Assembly (NCBI GenBank): GCA_018402075.1
Contig: JAGYJP010000010.1
Coordinates: forward strand, 1-53,625
Direction: 5' to 3'
Length of the DNA: 53,625 bases
Source: Candidatus Nanopelagicales bacterium
Lineage (GTDB): Bacteria > Actinomycetota > Actinomycetes > S36-B12
Shown piece by piece: positions 15,186 through 26,537 of the stretch. The notes beneath the pieces were generated by a model. It did not search any database. It worked only from the letters and a program-made list of their open reading frames with translations, and was not told the origin of the DNA. The first letter of the stretch is position 1; the number at the start of each line of letters is the position of its first letter. The position numbers and the translations under genes were made by a program.

Positions 15186-17386
15186 CTCTTAGCGCGCACT
15201 GACTCCAAAAGAAGGGTCGCAACATCCTGAACCTTCACGCCCTCAGCAATGCCTTCTTGCTGACGTGAAGTGACGGCATCATTGAGCATGACGGAACAGA
15301 ATGGACAGGCCACCGCGATTGTCTTGGCGCCGGTGGCAATTGCTTCGTCGCCGCGGTTCTTATTGATCTGTTGACCAATTTTTTCTTCCATCCACATGCG
15401 TGCACCACCGGCGCCGCAGCAGAATGATTTTTCACCGTGACGCGGCATCTCAATTTTCTCGGCTCCGGTTGCTTCAATGAGCTCACGTGGTGGCACGTAA
15501 ATATTGTTGTGACGACCCAAGTAGCAGGGGTCGTGATAGGTGACCGTCTCGCCGGGCTCGGTGACGGGAGTTAGACGACCCGTATTCACTAGCTCGCGCA
15601 GCAGTTGGGTGTGGTGCACAACGTCGTAGTTCCCACCAATCTGCGGGTATTCACGCTTGAGAGTGTTGAGGCAGTGCGGGCAGGTAACAACAATTTTGGT
15701 TGCCTTGATTTCATTGAGCATTTCAACATTTTGCTGAGCCTGCATTTGGTACAAGAATTCATTACCAGCGCGCCGGGCGGGGTCACCCGTGCACGTTTCG
15801 CCGTCGCCAAGGACCATGAACTTCACACCAGCAGTGTCGAGAAGTTCTGCAACTGCTTTGGTTGTTGCTTTGGCACGGTCTTCAAATGCACCGGCGCACC
15901 CAACCCAGAACAGGTAGTCAATGTCTGCGGGGATTTCATCCTCGCCGTCGCGACCGAAGACGCGGACGTCAAAGTCAACTTCGGCGATCCACGAATTGCG
16001 ATCCGAGGCGTTCATGCCCCACGGATTTCCTTTTGATTCAACATTTTTAAACATGCCGTTGAGTTCGGCGGGGAATTCGGTGGTGACCATGACCTGATTG
16101 CGGCGCATGTCGGCAATGTGGTCAATGTGTTCAATGTCAACAGGACATTGATTGACGCAGGCGCCGCACATGGTGCAGGACCAGAGGACATCGTCCGCAA
16201 TGATGGGAAGTTCCAATGAGAAATCACGGTGGCCATTAAATGTGTATCCGTCGGTGGATTCATGTTCTGAATCGGCACGGGAGCCAATAAATTGACGCTC
16301 CACCATCTCGCGTTGTGATTCGGTCAAACCTTCGAGTGCTGTGGCGTCAAGTTCACCCATGTCGGGGCGAGCACCGCGTGCTGCCAGGAGATAGGGAGCA
16401 GACTCGAAGAGGTTCTCGCGAAGATCCATGATGATTAATTTCGGGCTGAGCGGTTTCTCGGTGTTCCAGGCGGGGCACTGCGACTGGCAACGACCGCATT
16501 CGGTGCATGCCATGAAGTCCACGTAGTTCTTCCACGTAAATTCTGAGATATGCCCTTTACCGAAAGTGGCATCGTCGGGGGGATCTTCAAAGTTGAGTGG
16601 CTTGCCGTCGTAGTAGATCGGAAGAAGTGGGCCAAGTCCGTTGGGACGGCGTGAGGTGTACACGTTCACCGGTGCAGTGAAAATATGGAGGTGCTTGCTG
16701 TTGAGGACAAGCAGTAGGAACGCAAGGATCACACCAACGTTAAGCCACAGGCCAATGGTCTCGATCCATTCATTTGTATGTACGCCCAAACCTTGAATCC
16801 AGGTGGCGAAGTATTCAGATGCAAATGCACCTTCGGGGAATGGGAAAACACCGGTATTCACCTGCGCCGCGCGGTAGAGGAACAGGGTCCACACCACATT
16901 GAAAATCATGAACAGGACGAGCCACGCGCCAGCGGTATGTGAGCCAAAGAACCGCGACCAGCGACCCTCCTGAGAAGGATTGTTCTTGATGCGAATCGCG
17001 GCGAACATGACAATACCCACCAGGACCAAAATGGCGAAGAGATCTTCAGCAAAGCCAACAACCGCCCATGTTCCAATGAGGGGAACGGCAAAGTCTGGAT
17101 CGTAAAGAGCACCAAAAGCTTCAATGACGGTCAGGCCAAGTACCAGGAACCCCCAGAATGCAAAAACGTGAGCTGTGCCCGGAACGATCCACATCAGTAA
17201 CTTCTTTTGACCGAGCACCTCGGTTGCTTCGGCCTCAACACGCACTGTGGGGTCGGTGAATCTGCCAACAGCCGGGCGCCCGGACCGCGCGAGGGAGAAC
17301 AGGAACCATCCGCGTTTTGCCGCCAAGGCGAGCAGGACAACAATGATGACGGTCCCGACAAGGGCTCGAAGGAGCAATTGATCCAT
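15182..17386 (-). CDS. Membrane-bound Fe-S oxidoreductase (heterodisulfide-reductase-like, Rv0338c type)
   Basis: A 734-residue fusion. The N-terminal membrane part has about five helices (about 5-23, 65-90, 108-132, 153-171, 210-230) resembling the NarI/HdrE cytochrome domain. Two ferredoxin-type [4Fe-4S] motifs follow: C294/C297/C300/C304 (CTECGRCQSQC) and C404/C407/C410/C414 (CTMCGACVNQC). The C-terminus carries two CCG domains (CPHCLNTLKREYP, HDPCYLGRHNN, CCGAGGARMW) as in HdrB/GlpC-like proteins. The layout matches the essential actinobacterial Fe-S reductase family (M. tuberculosis Rv0338c). It probably moves electrons between the quinone pool and a cytoplasmic partner; the physiological substrate is not evident. 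ATG at 17386 has a TAATCT -10 six bases upstream. Confidence 0.9.
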   Translation of the reverse strand: MDQLLLRALVGTVIIVVLLALAAKRGWFLFSLARSGRPAVGRFTDPTVRVEAEATEVLGQKKLLMWIVPGTAHVFAFWGFLVLGLTVIEAFGALYDPDFAVPLIGTWAVVGFAEDLFAILVLVGIVMFAAIRIKNNPSQEGRWSRFFGSHTAGAWLVLFMIFNVVWTLFLYRAAQVNTGVFPFPEGAFASEYFATWIQGLGVHTNEWIETIGLWLNVGVILAFLLLVLNSKHLHIFTAPVNVYTSRRPNGLGPLLPIYYDGKPLNFEDPPDDATFGKGHISEFTWKNYVDFMACTECGRCQSQCPAWNTEKPLSPKLIIMDLRENLFESAPYLLAARGARPDMGELDATALEGLTESQREMVERQFIGSRADSEHESTDGYTFNGHRDFSLELPIIADDVLWSCTMCGACVNQCPVDIEHIDHIADMRRNQVMVTTEFPAELNGMFKNVESKGNPWGMNASDRNSWIAEVDFDVRVFGRDGEDEIPADIDYLFWVGCAGAFEDRAKATTKAVAELLDTAGVKFMVLGDGETCTGDPARRAGNEFLYQMQAQQNVEMLNEIKATKIVVTCPHCLNTLKREYPQIGGNYDVVHHTQLLRELVNTGRLTPVTEPGETVTYHDPCYLGRHNNIYVPPRELIEATGAEKIEMPRHGEKSFCCGAGGARMWMEEKIGQQINKNRGDEAIATGAKTIAVACPFCSVMLNDAVTSRQQEGIAEGVKVQDVATLLLESVRAKS

Positions 17387-17392
17387 TGGGAA

Positions 17393-17398
17393 AGATTA
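17393..17398 (-). promoter_or_regulatory. -10 element TAATCT of the Fe-S reductase gene (leaderless)
   Basis: On the minus strand TAATCT, 6 nt (TTCCCA), ATG at 17386. No Shine-Dalgarno sequence is present. Confidence 0.55.
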
Positions 17399-17540
17399 CT
17401 CACAAGAGGCCAATCTGGTTGCCTGAGGCATTGAGAAGTAAGGCAGCCGGCGCCTTTAGCGACCAATCTCACATTTCCCAGCATGTTCACCAACCGGTTA
17501 TCCTCCCAGCTCTTACCCACACTTCTCCGTAGTAAAACTG

Positions 17541-17563
17541 AATTGAGTCCACCCGACTCAATT
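17541..17563. promoter_or_regulatory. HAIR element (HspR operator) of the dnaK operon
   Basis: AATTGAGT (17541-17548), 7-nt spacer, ACTCAATT (17556-17563): a perfect inverted repeat matching the HAIR core TTGAGT-N7-ACTCAA. HspR, encoded as the fourth gene of the operon, represses through this site with DnaK as co-repressor in Streptomyces and mycobacteria. It lies about 120 bp before the dnaK ATG. Confidence 0.9.
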
Positions 17564-17570
17564 AATATGA

Positions 17571-20092
<2,522 letters not shown>

Positions 20093-20117
20093 GTTCAACA
20101 AAAGATTGAGACTATGA

Positions 20118-21308
20118 ATGAATAAAGACTGGATCGAGAAGGACTTCTATGCATCCCTTGGCGTGACAAAAGATTCCACGCCAGAGGAAATGAAAAAGAA
20201 GTACCGCAAACTCGCACGTGAATTACACCCCGATAAAAACCCGGGGGACAAAAAAGCTGAGGAGAAATTCAAGGAAGTCTCTGAGGCTTACGATGTCCTC
20301 TCGGATCCAGCCAAGCGCGCCGAATATGACGAAGCCCGTTCCCTTTTCGCCTCAGGTGCATACGGTCCCCAAGGCGGTTTCGGCGGCGGTTTCGGTGGCG
20401 GTGGGCGCGGTGGCGGTGGCTACAACGTTAATTATGAAGACCTCTTCGGCGGTGACCAAAGTGGTTTTGGTGACTTCCTGGGTGGCCTATTCAATCGCGG
20501 CGGCGGCAGTCAAAGAAGCCGTCAACCCAGACGTGGTGCTGACATGGAATCAACCGCGACCTTGTCTTTTGCGGACTCCCTCGATGGCGTGACATTGCCG
20601 CTGCGATTAACCGAAGATGCACCCTGCACCATGTGTCACGGCACGGGAGCGAAAGCGGGATCCACACCTAGTGTGTGTCCCACCTGTGGTGGCAATGGTC
20701 AGGTGTCACGCAATGCGGGTGGCTTCGCCTTTGCTGAACCATGCCCCACCTGCCAAGGACGCGGCCTTTATGTTGACGACCCGTGCACTTTGTGTCATGG
20801 ATCTGGTCGCGGAAAGAAAACCCGCACCGTTCAGGCACGCATACCAGCCGGTGTGAAGGACGGAAGTCGCATTCGGCTCAAAGGTAAAGGTGCACCGGGC
20901 GAGCGCGGTGGCCCCAATGGCGACCTGTTCATCAAAGTAACCGTCACGCCAGACAAGTTGTTTACCCGAAAGGGAGACAACCTCAGTGTCACCGTCCCGG
21001 TGACATTTGCTGAGGCCGCATTGGGTGCTGAGATTGAGGTACCCGTTCCCCGTGGCGGCACCGTCAACATGCGGATTCCAGCGGGAACAACAACAGGTCG
21101 AACATTTCGGATCAAAGGCAAAGGAATTAGGGGCAAGGACGGTAAGAACCACGATGTCCTTGCTGCCGTCGAGGTTTCCGTTCCCCAGAATCTCAGTGCA
21201 GATGCAAAGAGTGCATTGGAAGCATATGCCGCGGCAACCGTTGATCACGATCCTCGTAAAGATATTTACGCAATGAGCGGCAAGTCCGCGAAGTCGAGTA
21301 CCCCATGA
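20118..21308 (+). CDS. dnaJ: Chaperone DnaJ (Hsp40, class A)
   Basis: Stimulates the DnaK ATPase and delivers substrates. 396 residues: J domain (about 8-75) with the HPD motif in ELHPDKNPGD, a Gly/Phe-rich linker (about 80-135), four zinc-binding CxxCxGxG repeats (CTMCHGTG, CPTCGGNG, CPTCQGRG, CTLCHGSG; about 167-240), and two C-terminal beta-sandwich substrate domains. The extra 6-7 residues before the J domain (MNKDWIEKDFYASLG) are characteristic of the actinobacterial operon-borne DnaJ1. Its stop overlaps the hspR start as ATGA. Confidence 0.97.
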   Translation: MNKDWIEKDFYASLGVTKDSTPEEMKKKYRKLARELHPDKNPGDKKAEEKFKEVSEAYDVLSDPAKRAEYDEARSLFASGAYGPQGGFGGGFGGGGRGGGGYNVNYEDLFGGDQSGFGDFLGGLFNRGGGSQRSRQPRRGADMESTATLSFADSLDGVTLPLRLTEDAPCTMCHGTGAKAGSTPSVCPTCGGNGQVSRNAGGFAFAEPCPTCQGRGLYVDDPCTLCHGSGRGKKTRTVQARIPAGVKDGSRIRLKGKGAPGERGGPNGDLFIKVTVTPDKLFTRKGDNLSVTVPVTFAEAALGAEIEVPVPRGGTVNMRIPAGTTTGRTFRIKGKGIRGKDGKNHDVLAAVEVSVPQNLSADAKSALEAYAAATVDHDPRKDIYAMSGKSAKSSTP

Positions 21309-21661
21309 GCCAGTCTTATGAAGACCTTGTTGTTTCCTCGGAAACTCCGGTATACGCAATTTCCATTGCAGCGCAGTTAGCCGGACTGCACCCGCAGACA
21401 CTTCGGCAATACGACAAAGTCGGGCTCGTTATTGCGCGTCGCGTGGGCGGTCGCAATCGCCTTTACAGTGCACATGACATTCAGCGGTTGCGATACATAT
21501 CGCAGCTATCCCAAGAGGGATTAAGCATTGAAGGTATTCGACGCGTCTTGGAGTTAGAGCAAGAAGTAGAGAATTTACGGGGTCGCCTTGATGAATTTCA
21601 TCGCGAACGATCCTCACGAGCCTTGGTGGTGTGGCGACCACAACGCAAGAAAAGGGGTTAG
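21305..21661 (+). CDS. hspR: Heat-shock repressor HspR (MerR family)
   Basis: A 118-residue MerR-type repressor: HTH and wing (about 17-85: YAISIAAQLAGLHPQTLRQYDKVGLV, then RLYSAHDIQRLRYISQL) followed by a short dimerisation helix and a basic tail (WRPQRKKRG). HspR binds HAIR elements to repress the dnaK operon and, in many species, clpB. A perfect HAIR lies at 17541-17563, so autoregulation is expected. The ATG overlaps the dnaJ stop; clpB starts 3 bases after the hspR stop. Confidence 0.95.
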   Translation: MSQSYEDLVVSSETPVYAISIAAQLAGLHPQTLRQYDKVGLVIARRVGGRNRLYSAHDIQRLRYISQLSQEGLSIEGIRRVLELEQEVENLRGRLDEFHRERSSRALVVWRPQRKKRG

Positions 21662-21664
21662 ACA

Positions 21665-24250
21665 ATGGATATTCAATTCACCACCAAGAGTCAAGACGCA
21701 CTTGGTGCCGCCATTCGCATAGCCGCATCTCAGGGTAATCCTGTGGTGGAACCAATTCACATCTTGGATTCATTACTCCAGCAGGGTCCGGGAATTGCAT
21801 CTGAATTGCTGGAAATTGTGGGTGTGGATTTACCCGCGCTGACGGCATCTGTTCGCGAAGCAATCAAGGAATTGCCTTCAGCGGTAGGGAGCACCGTGGC
21901 ATCCCCGCAGTTGAGTCAATCGAGCTTCAATGTTTTGACGGCCGCAGATAAACTCGCCAAGGAACGTGGCGACGAATACGTGAGTACCGAGCACTTGCTC
22001 ATTGCCTTGAGTGAAGCTGGTGGGTCTAATGTTTCGGACCGACTTGCGTCCGCGGGTGCAACTGCACCAGCATTGTTATCAGCATTACAAGACACGAGGG
22101 GAAGTGCACGCGTGACCACTCAAGATCCGGAAAGCACATTTCAGGCCCTAGAAAAATACGGTGTTGATCTCACCGCACGTGCGCGCGAAGGCAAGATTGA
22201 TCCGGTCATTGGTCGTGACGAAGAAGTCCGCCGCACCATCCAGGTTCTTTCTCGCCGCACCAAAAATAATCCGGTTCTCATTGGCGAACCCGGTGTGGGT
22301 AAAACAGCGGTCGTTGAAGGGCTTGCCCGGCGTATTGTCGAGGGCGATGTCCCCACTTCGCTCGCTGGCAAAACTTTGATCTCACTCGACCTGAGTTCCA
22401 TGGTCGCTGGCGCCAAGTACCGTGGGGAATTCGAAGAACGCCTCAAAGCTGTCCTCGATGAAATCAAAAACAGCGATGGCCAGATCATTACTTTCATTGA
22501 CGAACTCCATACCGTTGTTGGTGCGGGGAGTAGTGGCGACTCCGCCATGGATGCCGGAAACATGCTCAAACCAATGCTGGCCCGCGGTGAGTTGCGCATG
22601 ATTGGCGCCACCACCCTTGACGAATATCGTGAGTACATTGAAAAAGACGCTGCCTTAGAGCGGCGCTTTCAGCAGGTTTATGTTGACCAGCCGTCGGTGG
22701 AAGACACTATTGCGATTTTGCGTGGAATTAAGGAAAAGTACGAAGCCCACCACAAGGTTGTTATTTCTGATTCCGCACTCGTTGCGGCAGCAACCATGTC
22801 TGATCGTTACATCACCAGTAGATTCCTGCCCGACAAAGCGATTGACCTGATGGATGAATCAGCCAGTCGGCTGCGCATGGAAATTGATTCTTCACCGGTA
22901 GAGATTGATGTTTTGCGGCGGCAGGTTGATCGGCTGCGCATGGAGGAACTCGCTGTCTCAAAGGAAACTGATCAAGCGTCCAAGGATCGACTTGAGAAGA
23001 TTCGCTCCGAAATCGCGGACAAAGAAGAAGAGCTTCGCGGCCTTCGCACTCGCTGGGATGCCGAGAAGCAAGGACTCGATCGCATTGGTGAAATCAAAGT
23101 CCTCATTGATGACCTTCGTGCGATTGCCGACAAAGCTCAGCGAGATGGTGACTTTGAGCAAGCATCGCGAATTCTGTATTCCGAGATACCTACATTTGAA
23201 GAAGAATTGGAACGAGTAACGGCTGAAACAAATGCCCGTGAATCCTCCATGGTCAAAGAAGAAGTGACCGCTGACGACATCGCTGAGGTTGTTGCCAGCT
23301 GGACCGGAATTCCCGCCGGCCGCCTGCTTGAAGGTGAAACCGAAAAACTCTTGCGCATGGAAGATGAACTCGGCCACCGAGTTATTGGGCAAAAGGAAGC
23401 GGTTCGCGAAGTCAGCGATGCTGTTCGCCGTGCTCGCGCCGGCATCTCCGATCCTGATCGACCCACCGGTTCATTTATGTTCCTTGGCCCAACGGGTGTG
23501 GGAAAAACTGAACTCGCCAAAACACTTGCCGAGTTCCTCTTTGATGATCAACGCTCCATGATTCGGATCGACATGAGTGAGTACTCCGAGAAGCATTCGG
23601 TATCCCGCCTGGTCGGTGCTCCCCCTGGTTACGTTGGCTACGACGAGGGTGGTCAGCTCACCGAAGCAGTTCGTCGACGTCCTTATTCGGTGGTTCTCCT
23701 CGACGAAGTCGAAAAAGCACACCCGGAAGTCTTCGATATTCTGTTGCAGGTTCTTGACGATGGTCGCTTGACCGATGGCCAAGGGCGTACCGTTGATTTT
23801 CGTAATGTGATTTTGATCCTGACATCCAATATGGGCTCGCAGTACCTGATTGATACCTCGGTGCCATTTGAAGAACGCAAAGCACAGGTCATGGAGGTTG
23901 TTCGTCAACAGTTCCGCCCTGAGTTCCTTAACCGCCTTGATGCCATGGTCACTTTTGATCCACTCGATAAAGAAGAACTGGCACGCATCGCTGGTATTCA
24001 AATTGAGCAGTTGCAAAAACGGCTCGATGATCGACGGATCACCCTTGACCTTGACTCAGATGCACGCGAGTGGTTGGTTGATCGCGGATTTGATCCGGTG
24101 TACGGCGCCAGACCACTTCGTAGGTTGGTGCAAACCGCGGTGGGTGACAAACTCGCCATGGCGATTCTCGGTGGTGAGGTGCGTGACGGTGACACCGTGC
24201 ACATCACGGTGGAACCTAGTGGTGACGCCCTAAGTCTGAAAGTCGATTAA
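21665..24250 (+). CDS. clpB: Disaggregase ClpB (Hsp100)
   Basis: AAA+ unfoldase that works with DnaK/DnaJ/GrpE to dissolve protein aggregates. 861 residues: N-terminal Clp repeat domain (about 1-145), first ATPase domain with Walker A GEPGVGKT and Walker [10 protein letters not shown], the middle coiled coil (about 405-520), and second ATPase domain with Walker A GPTGVGKT and the pore/Walker B region [17 protein letters not shown] ribosome-binding AAGGGG precedes the ATG. No new promoter is visible, so it is likely the fifth gene of the HAIR-controlled operon. The 3' end overlaps the convergent aminotransferase gene by 35 bp. Confidence 0.97.
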   Translation: MDIQFTTKSQDALGAAIRIAASQGNPVVEPIHILDSLLQQGPGIASELLEIVGVDLPALTASVREAIKELPSAVGSTVASPQLSQSSFNVLTAADKLAKERGDEYVSTEHLLIALSEAGGSNVSDRLASAGATAPALLSALQDTRGSARVTTQDPESTFQALEKYGVDLTARAREGKIDPVIGRDEEVRRTIQVLSRRTKNNPVLIGEPGVGKTAVVEGLARRIVEGDVPTSLAGKTLISLDLSSMVAGAKYRGEFEERLKAVLDEIKNSDGQIITFIDELHTVVGAGSSGDSAMDAGNMLKPMLARGELRMIGATTLDEYREYIEKDAALERRFQQVYVDQPSVEDTIAILRGIKEKYEAHHKVVISDSALVAAATMSDRYITSRFLPDKAIDLMDESASRLRMEIDSSPVEIDVLRRQVDRLRMEELAVSKETDQASKDRLEKIRSEIADKEEELRGLRTRWDAEKQGLDRIGEIKVLIDDLRAIADKAQRDGDFEQASRILYSEIPTFEEELERVTAETNARESSMVKEEVTADDIAEVVASWTGIPAGRLLEGETEKLLRMEDELGHRVIGQKEAVREVSDAVRRARAGISDPDRPTGSFMFLGPTGVGKTELAKTLAEFLFDDQRSMIRIDMSEYSEKHSVSRLVGAPPGYVGYDEGGQLTEAVRRRPYSVVLLDEVEKAHPEVFDILLQVLDDGRLTDGQGRTVDFRNVILILTSNMGSQYLIDTSVPFEERKAQVMEVVRQQFRPEFLNRLDAMVTFDPLDKEELARIAGIQIEQLQKRLDDRRITLDLDSDAREWLVDRGFDPVYGARPLRRLVQTAVGDKLAMAILGGEVRDGDTVHITVEPSGDALSLKVD

Positions 24251-25412
24251 TTGCCGCACTGAGAACTTCAGGTTTCTTGCAAAAGGCCCAGCGCACATAT
24301 GTTGTGAAACCCGTTCCGCCTTCGGTCAAAACTTGGAATGGTATTGCCGCCACCCCAAAGGTGGTGGGGAGCATTCGACAAAACTCCATGCCATCGGTGT
24401 AACCGAGGGAAGAAATATCGGTACTGAGAAAATAGGTACCTTCGGTGGGAAGAACGTGCAATCCGAGATCGGCTAAACCGCTGCCGAGTTGGTCCCGTTG
24501 TGCTTGAAGTGCATTGCGAAATTCAGTGAAGTAGTGATCTGGCAGTCCTAATGCGGTCACCATGGCCACTTGGAATGGTCCACCAGATACGTAACTTAAA
24601 TGTTGTCTTACTGCGCGGACCGCACCAATTAATTGGGTAGGACCTGTTGCCCAACCCACTTTCCAACCGGTGAAGGAAAAACTCTTTCCACCTGATCCAA
24701 TGGTGATGGTTCGTTCGGCCATTCCGTCAATGGTGGCGAAAGGAACATGTCGGTGTTCAGGAAACCACAGGTGTTCATAGGCTTCATCGGAAATCACAAT
24801 CAGATTGTGTTCCATTGCAATGTCCGCGATTCCCTGCATTTCTTCGGGAGTGAAGACAATGCCGGTGGGATTGTGTGGCGAATTCATGAGCAAGACTCGG
24901 GTGCGTGGTGTAATTGCATCTGCCAACCGATCGATATCAGGGCGCAATCGCCCATCGGTGCTCACCGTGAAGGGCACGCCCACAGGAGTAGCACCTGCGA
25001 GGTCGATTCCGGCTCGGTACACGTCAAATGCAGGATCAAAGAACACAACTTCATCGCCGGGTTCAACAAGTGCCAACAGACTGGATGCAATTGCCTCCGA
25101 TGCTCCCGTTGTGACAACAACATCTGTATCAGGATTCAGGACAATGGAATAAAACCTGTTCTGATGAGATGCAATGGCTTGCCGAAGTGCAGGAAATCCG
25201 TGTGCGGGCGGGTATTGATTGCCTTCCCCTGACTCAATTGCGCGAATCGCTGCTTGGGTGACCTCGGGTGGACCATCGGTGTCAGGAAAGCCTTGACCAA
25301 GGTTGATTGACTGTGTGCGCGTTGCCAGTTGCGACATTTCACCAAAAATTGACTGCGCGTGTGGGCGCATGCGAGCAACAAGTGGGTTTTCCTCCGAGGT
25401 GATGTCGCTCAC
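24216..25412 (-). CDS. Class I/II aminotransferase, DapC-like (N-succinyldiaminopimelate type)
   Basis: PLP enzyme of 398 residues. Key residues: NPTG at 181-184, D209 in VISDEAYEH, Schiff-base K243 in GSGGKSFSFTGWK. The sequence follows the M. tuberculosis Rv0858c (DapC) subgroup closely (MRPHAQSIFGEMSQLATRTQSINLGQGFPD, then NQYPP; late SLGYTDGMEFCRMLP). That points to the succinyl-diaminopimelate step of lysine and peptidoglycan synthesis, but kynurenine/glutamine-type aminotransferases are near relatives. GTG at 25412 has TACTCT six bases upstream. The convergent 35-bp overlap with clpB is unusual but both frames are solid. Confidence 0.9.
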   Translation of the reverse strand: MSDITSEENPLVARMRPHAQSIFGEMSQLATRTQSINLGQGFPDTDGPPEVTQAAIRAIESGEGNQYPPAHGFPALRQAIASHQNRFYSIVLNPDTDVVVTTGASEAIASSLLALVEPGDEVVFFDPAFDVYRAGIDLAGATPVGVPFTVSTDGRLRPDIDRLADAITPRTRVLLMNSPHNPTGIVFTPEEMQGIADIAMEHNLIVISDEAYEHLWFPEHRHVPFATIDGMAERTITIGSGGKSFSFTGWKVGWATGPTQLIGAVRAVRQHLSYVSGGPFQVAMVTALGLPDHYFTEFRNALQAQRDQLGSGLADLGLHVLPTEGTYFLSTDISSLGYTDGMEFCRMLPTTFGVAAIPFQVLTEGGTGFTTYVRWAFCKKPEVLSAAINRLSDLGRHH

Positions 25413-25418
25413 GGCGAA

Positions 25419-25428
25419 AGAGTAACGT
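25419..25428. promoter_or_regulatory. Overlapping divergent -10 elements
   Basis: TACTCT (25424-25419, minus strand) lies six bases before the aminotransferase GTG. TAACGT (25423-25428, plus strand) lies seven bases before the ATG at 25436. The two hexamers overlap by two bases, so the two promoters should exclude each other. This also supports the ATG at 25436 over the GTG at 25427, which falls inside the -10. Confidence 0.5.
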
Positions 25429-25435
25429 GGTGATC

Positions 25436-26518
25436 ATGGCTGTTCCCGCGCATACCGATTTGCCACCCGCATGGCAGGACGTGCTCAATCGAATTGCTCA
25501 ATCAGCGGAAAAATCGGATCGTGCGGGAGTTCCACGCAGCCACTTCAATGATTTGGCTGAAGTCGGTGCTCACGGGACACCCGCTGGCGTCAATGAATGG
25601 CGTGAATTGACCGAGCGGATCGCTGGGGCGGATGCAAGTACCTGGTTTTGTTGGGCTCAGCACCAGACACCATTGCGCACACTTGAAGCAGGGGGCAATC
25701 AGCCTGCAGCCAACGCACTGCAAGAGCAATGGCTATCGGGTCTTCAGTCCGGCGAGTATCTCGCAGCTGTTGCATTTGCCCACATCCGGCGACCGGGTCC
25801 GGCAAATCCGGTGGCCGTAAAAGTAAATGGTGATTGGCAACTTGATGGCTCACTGGACTGGGTGACCAGTTGGGATATCGCGGATGTTGTCATGGTGATG
25901 GCACTCACAGCCGATAAATCCGACATCGTCACGTTTTTTATTCCCACCAATAAATTCTCGGAATTGGTTCAGGGAAGCACGGTGGGTGAGCCGCTTGAAT
26001 TGCTATCCATGTCGGGTACACACACTCGACCCATTCGATTCGAGAACTCGGTGATTCCATCAGACTTTGTATTTGAGGTCAGTAGTTTCGCACAATGGCA
26101 AACAGCCGATGCTCGAAAAACATTGGCACCAAATCCTGCGGCGCTCGGACTGGCACGAGCTGCAATTGACGAGTTGGAATCGATTGGAATTGCGAGGAAT
26201 AGTTCAGAGATTATGTCTCTCGTGACCACACTCACCCAACAATTCAATGCACTTCGTCACAACGCATACTCACTCCTCGATCACGGTGAAGCTGCCGGTT
26301 CGGCTGATCTCATGCGCTCCAGGGTGGAGATATTGGAATTTGCTCGTGAGTGCACTTCCGCGGTGGTGATTGCTCGAGCTGGTGCGGGAATGCAGTCGGG
26401 AAAAAGTGCAGAGCGTCGAGTTCGCGAATCCATGTTCCTACAGGTCCAGGCTCAAACGGAACTTACTCGCAACGCAGCACTGAACAGAATCAGCAGTCGG
26501 TATCCGATTGTGCAGTGA
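25436..26518 (+). CDS. Acyl-CoA-dehydrogenase-fold protein
   Basis: A 360-residue protein with the acyl-CoA dehydrogenase layout: helical N-domain (about 1-105), beta-domain (about 107-215: LAAVAFAHIRRPGPANPVAVKVNGDWQLDG, then TSWDIADVVMVMAL) and a C-terminal helical domain ending in RRVRESMFLQVQAQTELTRNA. It lacks the usual catalytic-glutamate and FAD signatures in clear form, and is closer to the flavin-dependent monooxygenase/desulfurisation branch than to fatty-acid dehydrogenases. Substrate unknown. It is divergent from the DapC-like gene, with 23 bp between start codons. Confidence 0.75.
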   Translation: MAVPAHTDLPPAWQDVLNRIAQSAEKSDRAGVPRSHFNDLAEVGAHGTPAGVNEWRELTERIAGADASTWFCWAQHQTPLRTLEAGGNQPAANALQEQWLSGLQSGEYLAAVAFAHIRRPGPANPVAVKVNGDWQLDGSLDWVTSWDIADVVMVMALTADKSDIVTFFIPTNKFSELVQGSTVGEPLELLSMSGTHTRPIRFENSVIPSDFVFEVSSFAQWQTADARKTLAPNPAALGLARAAIDELESIGIARNSSEIMSLVTTLTQQFNALRHNAYSLLDHGEAAGSADLMRSRVEILEFARECTSAVVIARAGAGMQSGKSAERRVRESMFLQVQAQTELTRNAALNRISSRYPIVQ

Positions 26519-26537
26519 GCGTGCAACTGCTCAATAC

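Noticed and set aside
20706..21401. Long open frame (231 codons) antisense to dnaJ/hspR
   Set aside because: It runs across the zinc-finger and substrate-domain codons of dnaJ with no protein-like features; a shadow of a real gene.
23471..24016. 181-codon frame antisense to clpB
   Set aside because: It lies entirely within the second ATPase domain of clpB and has low-complexity codon use.
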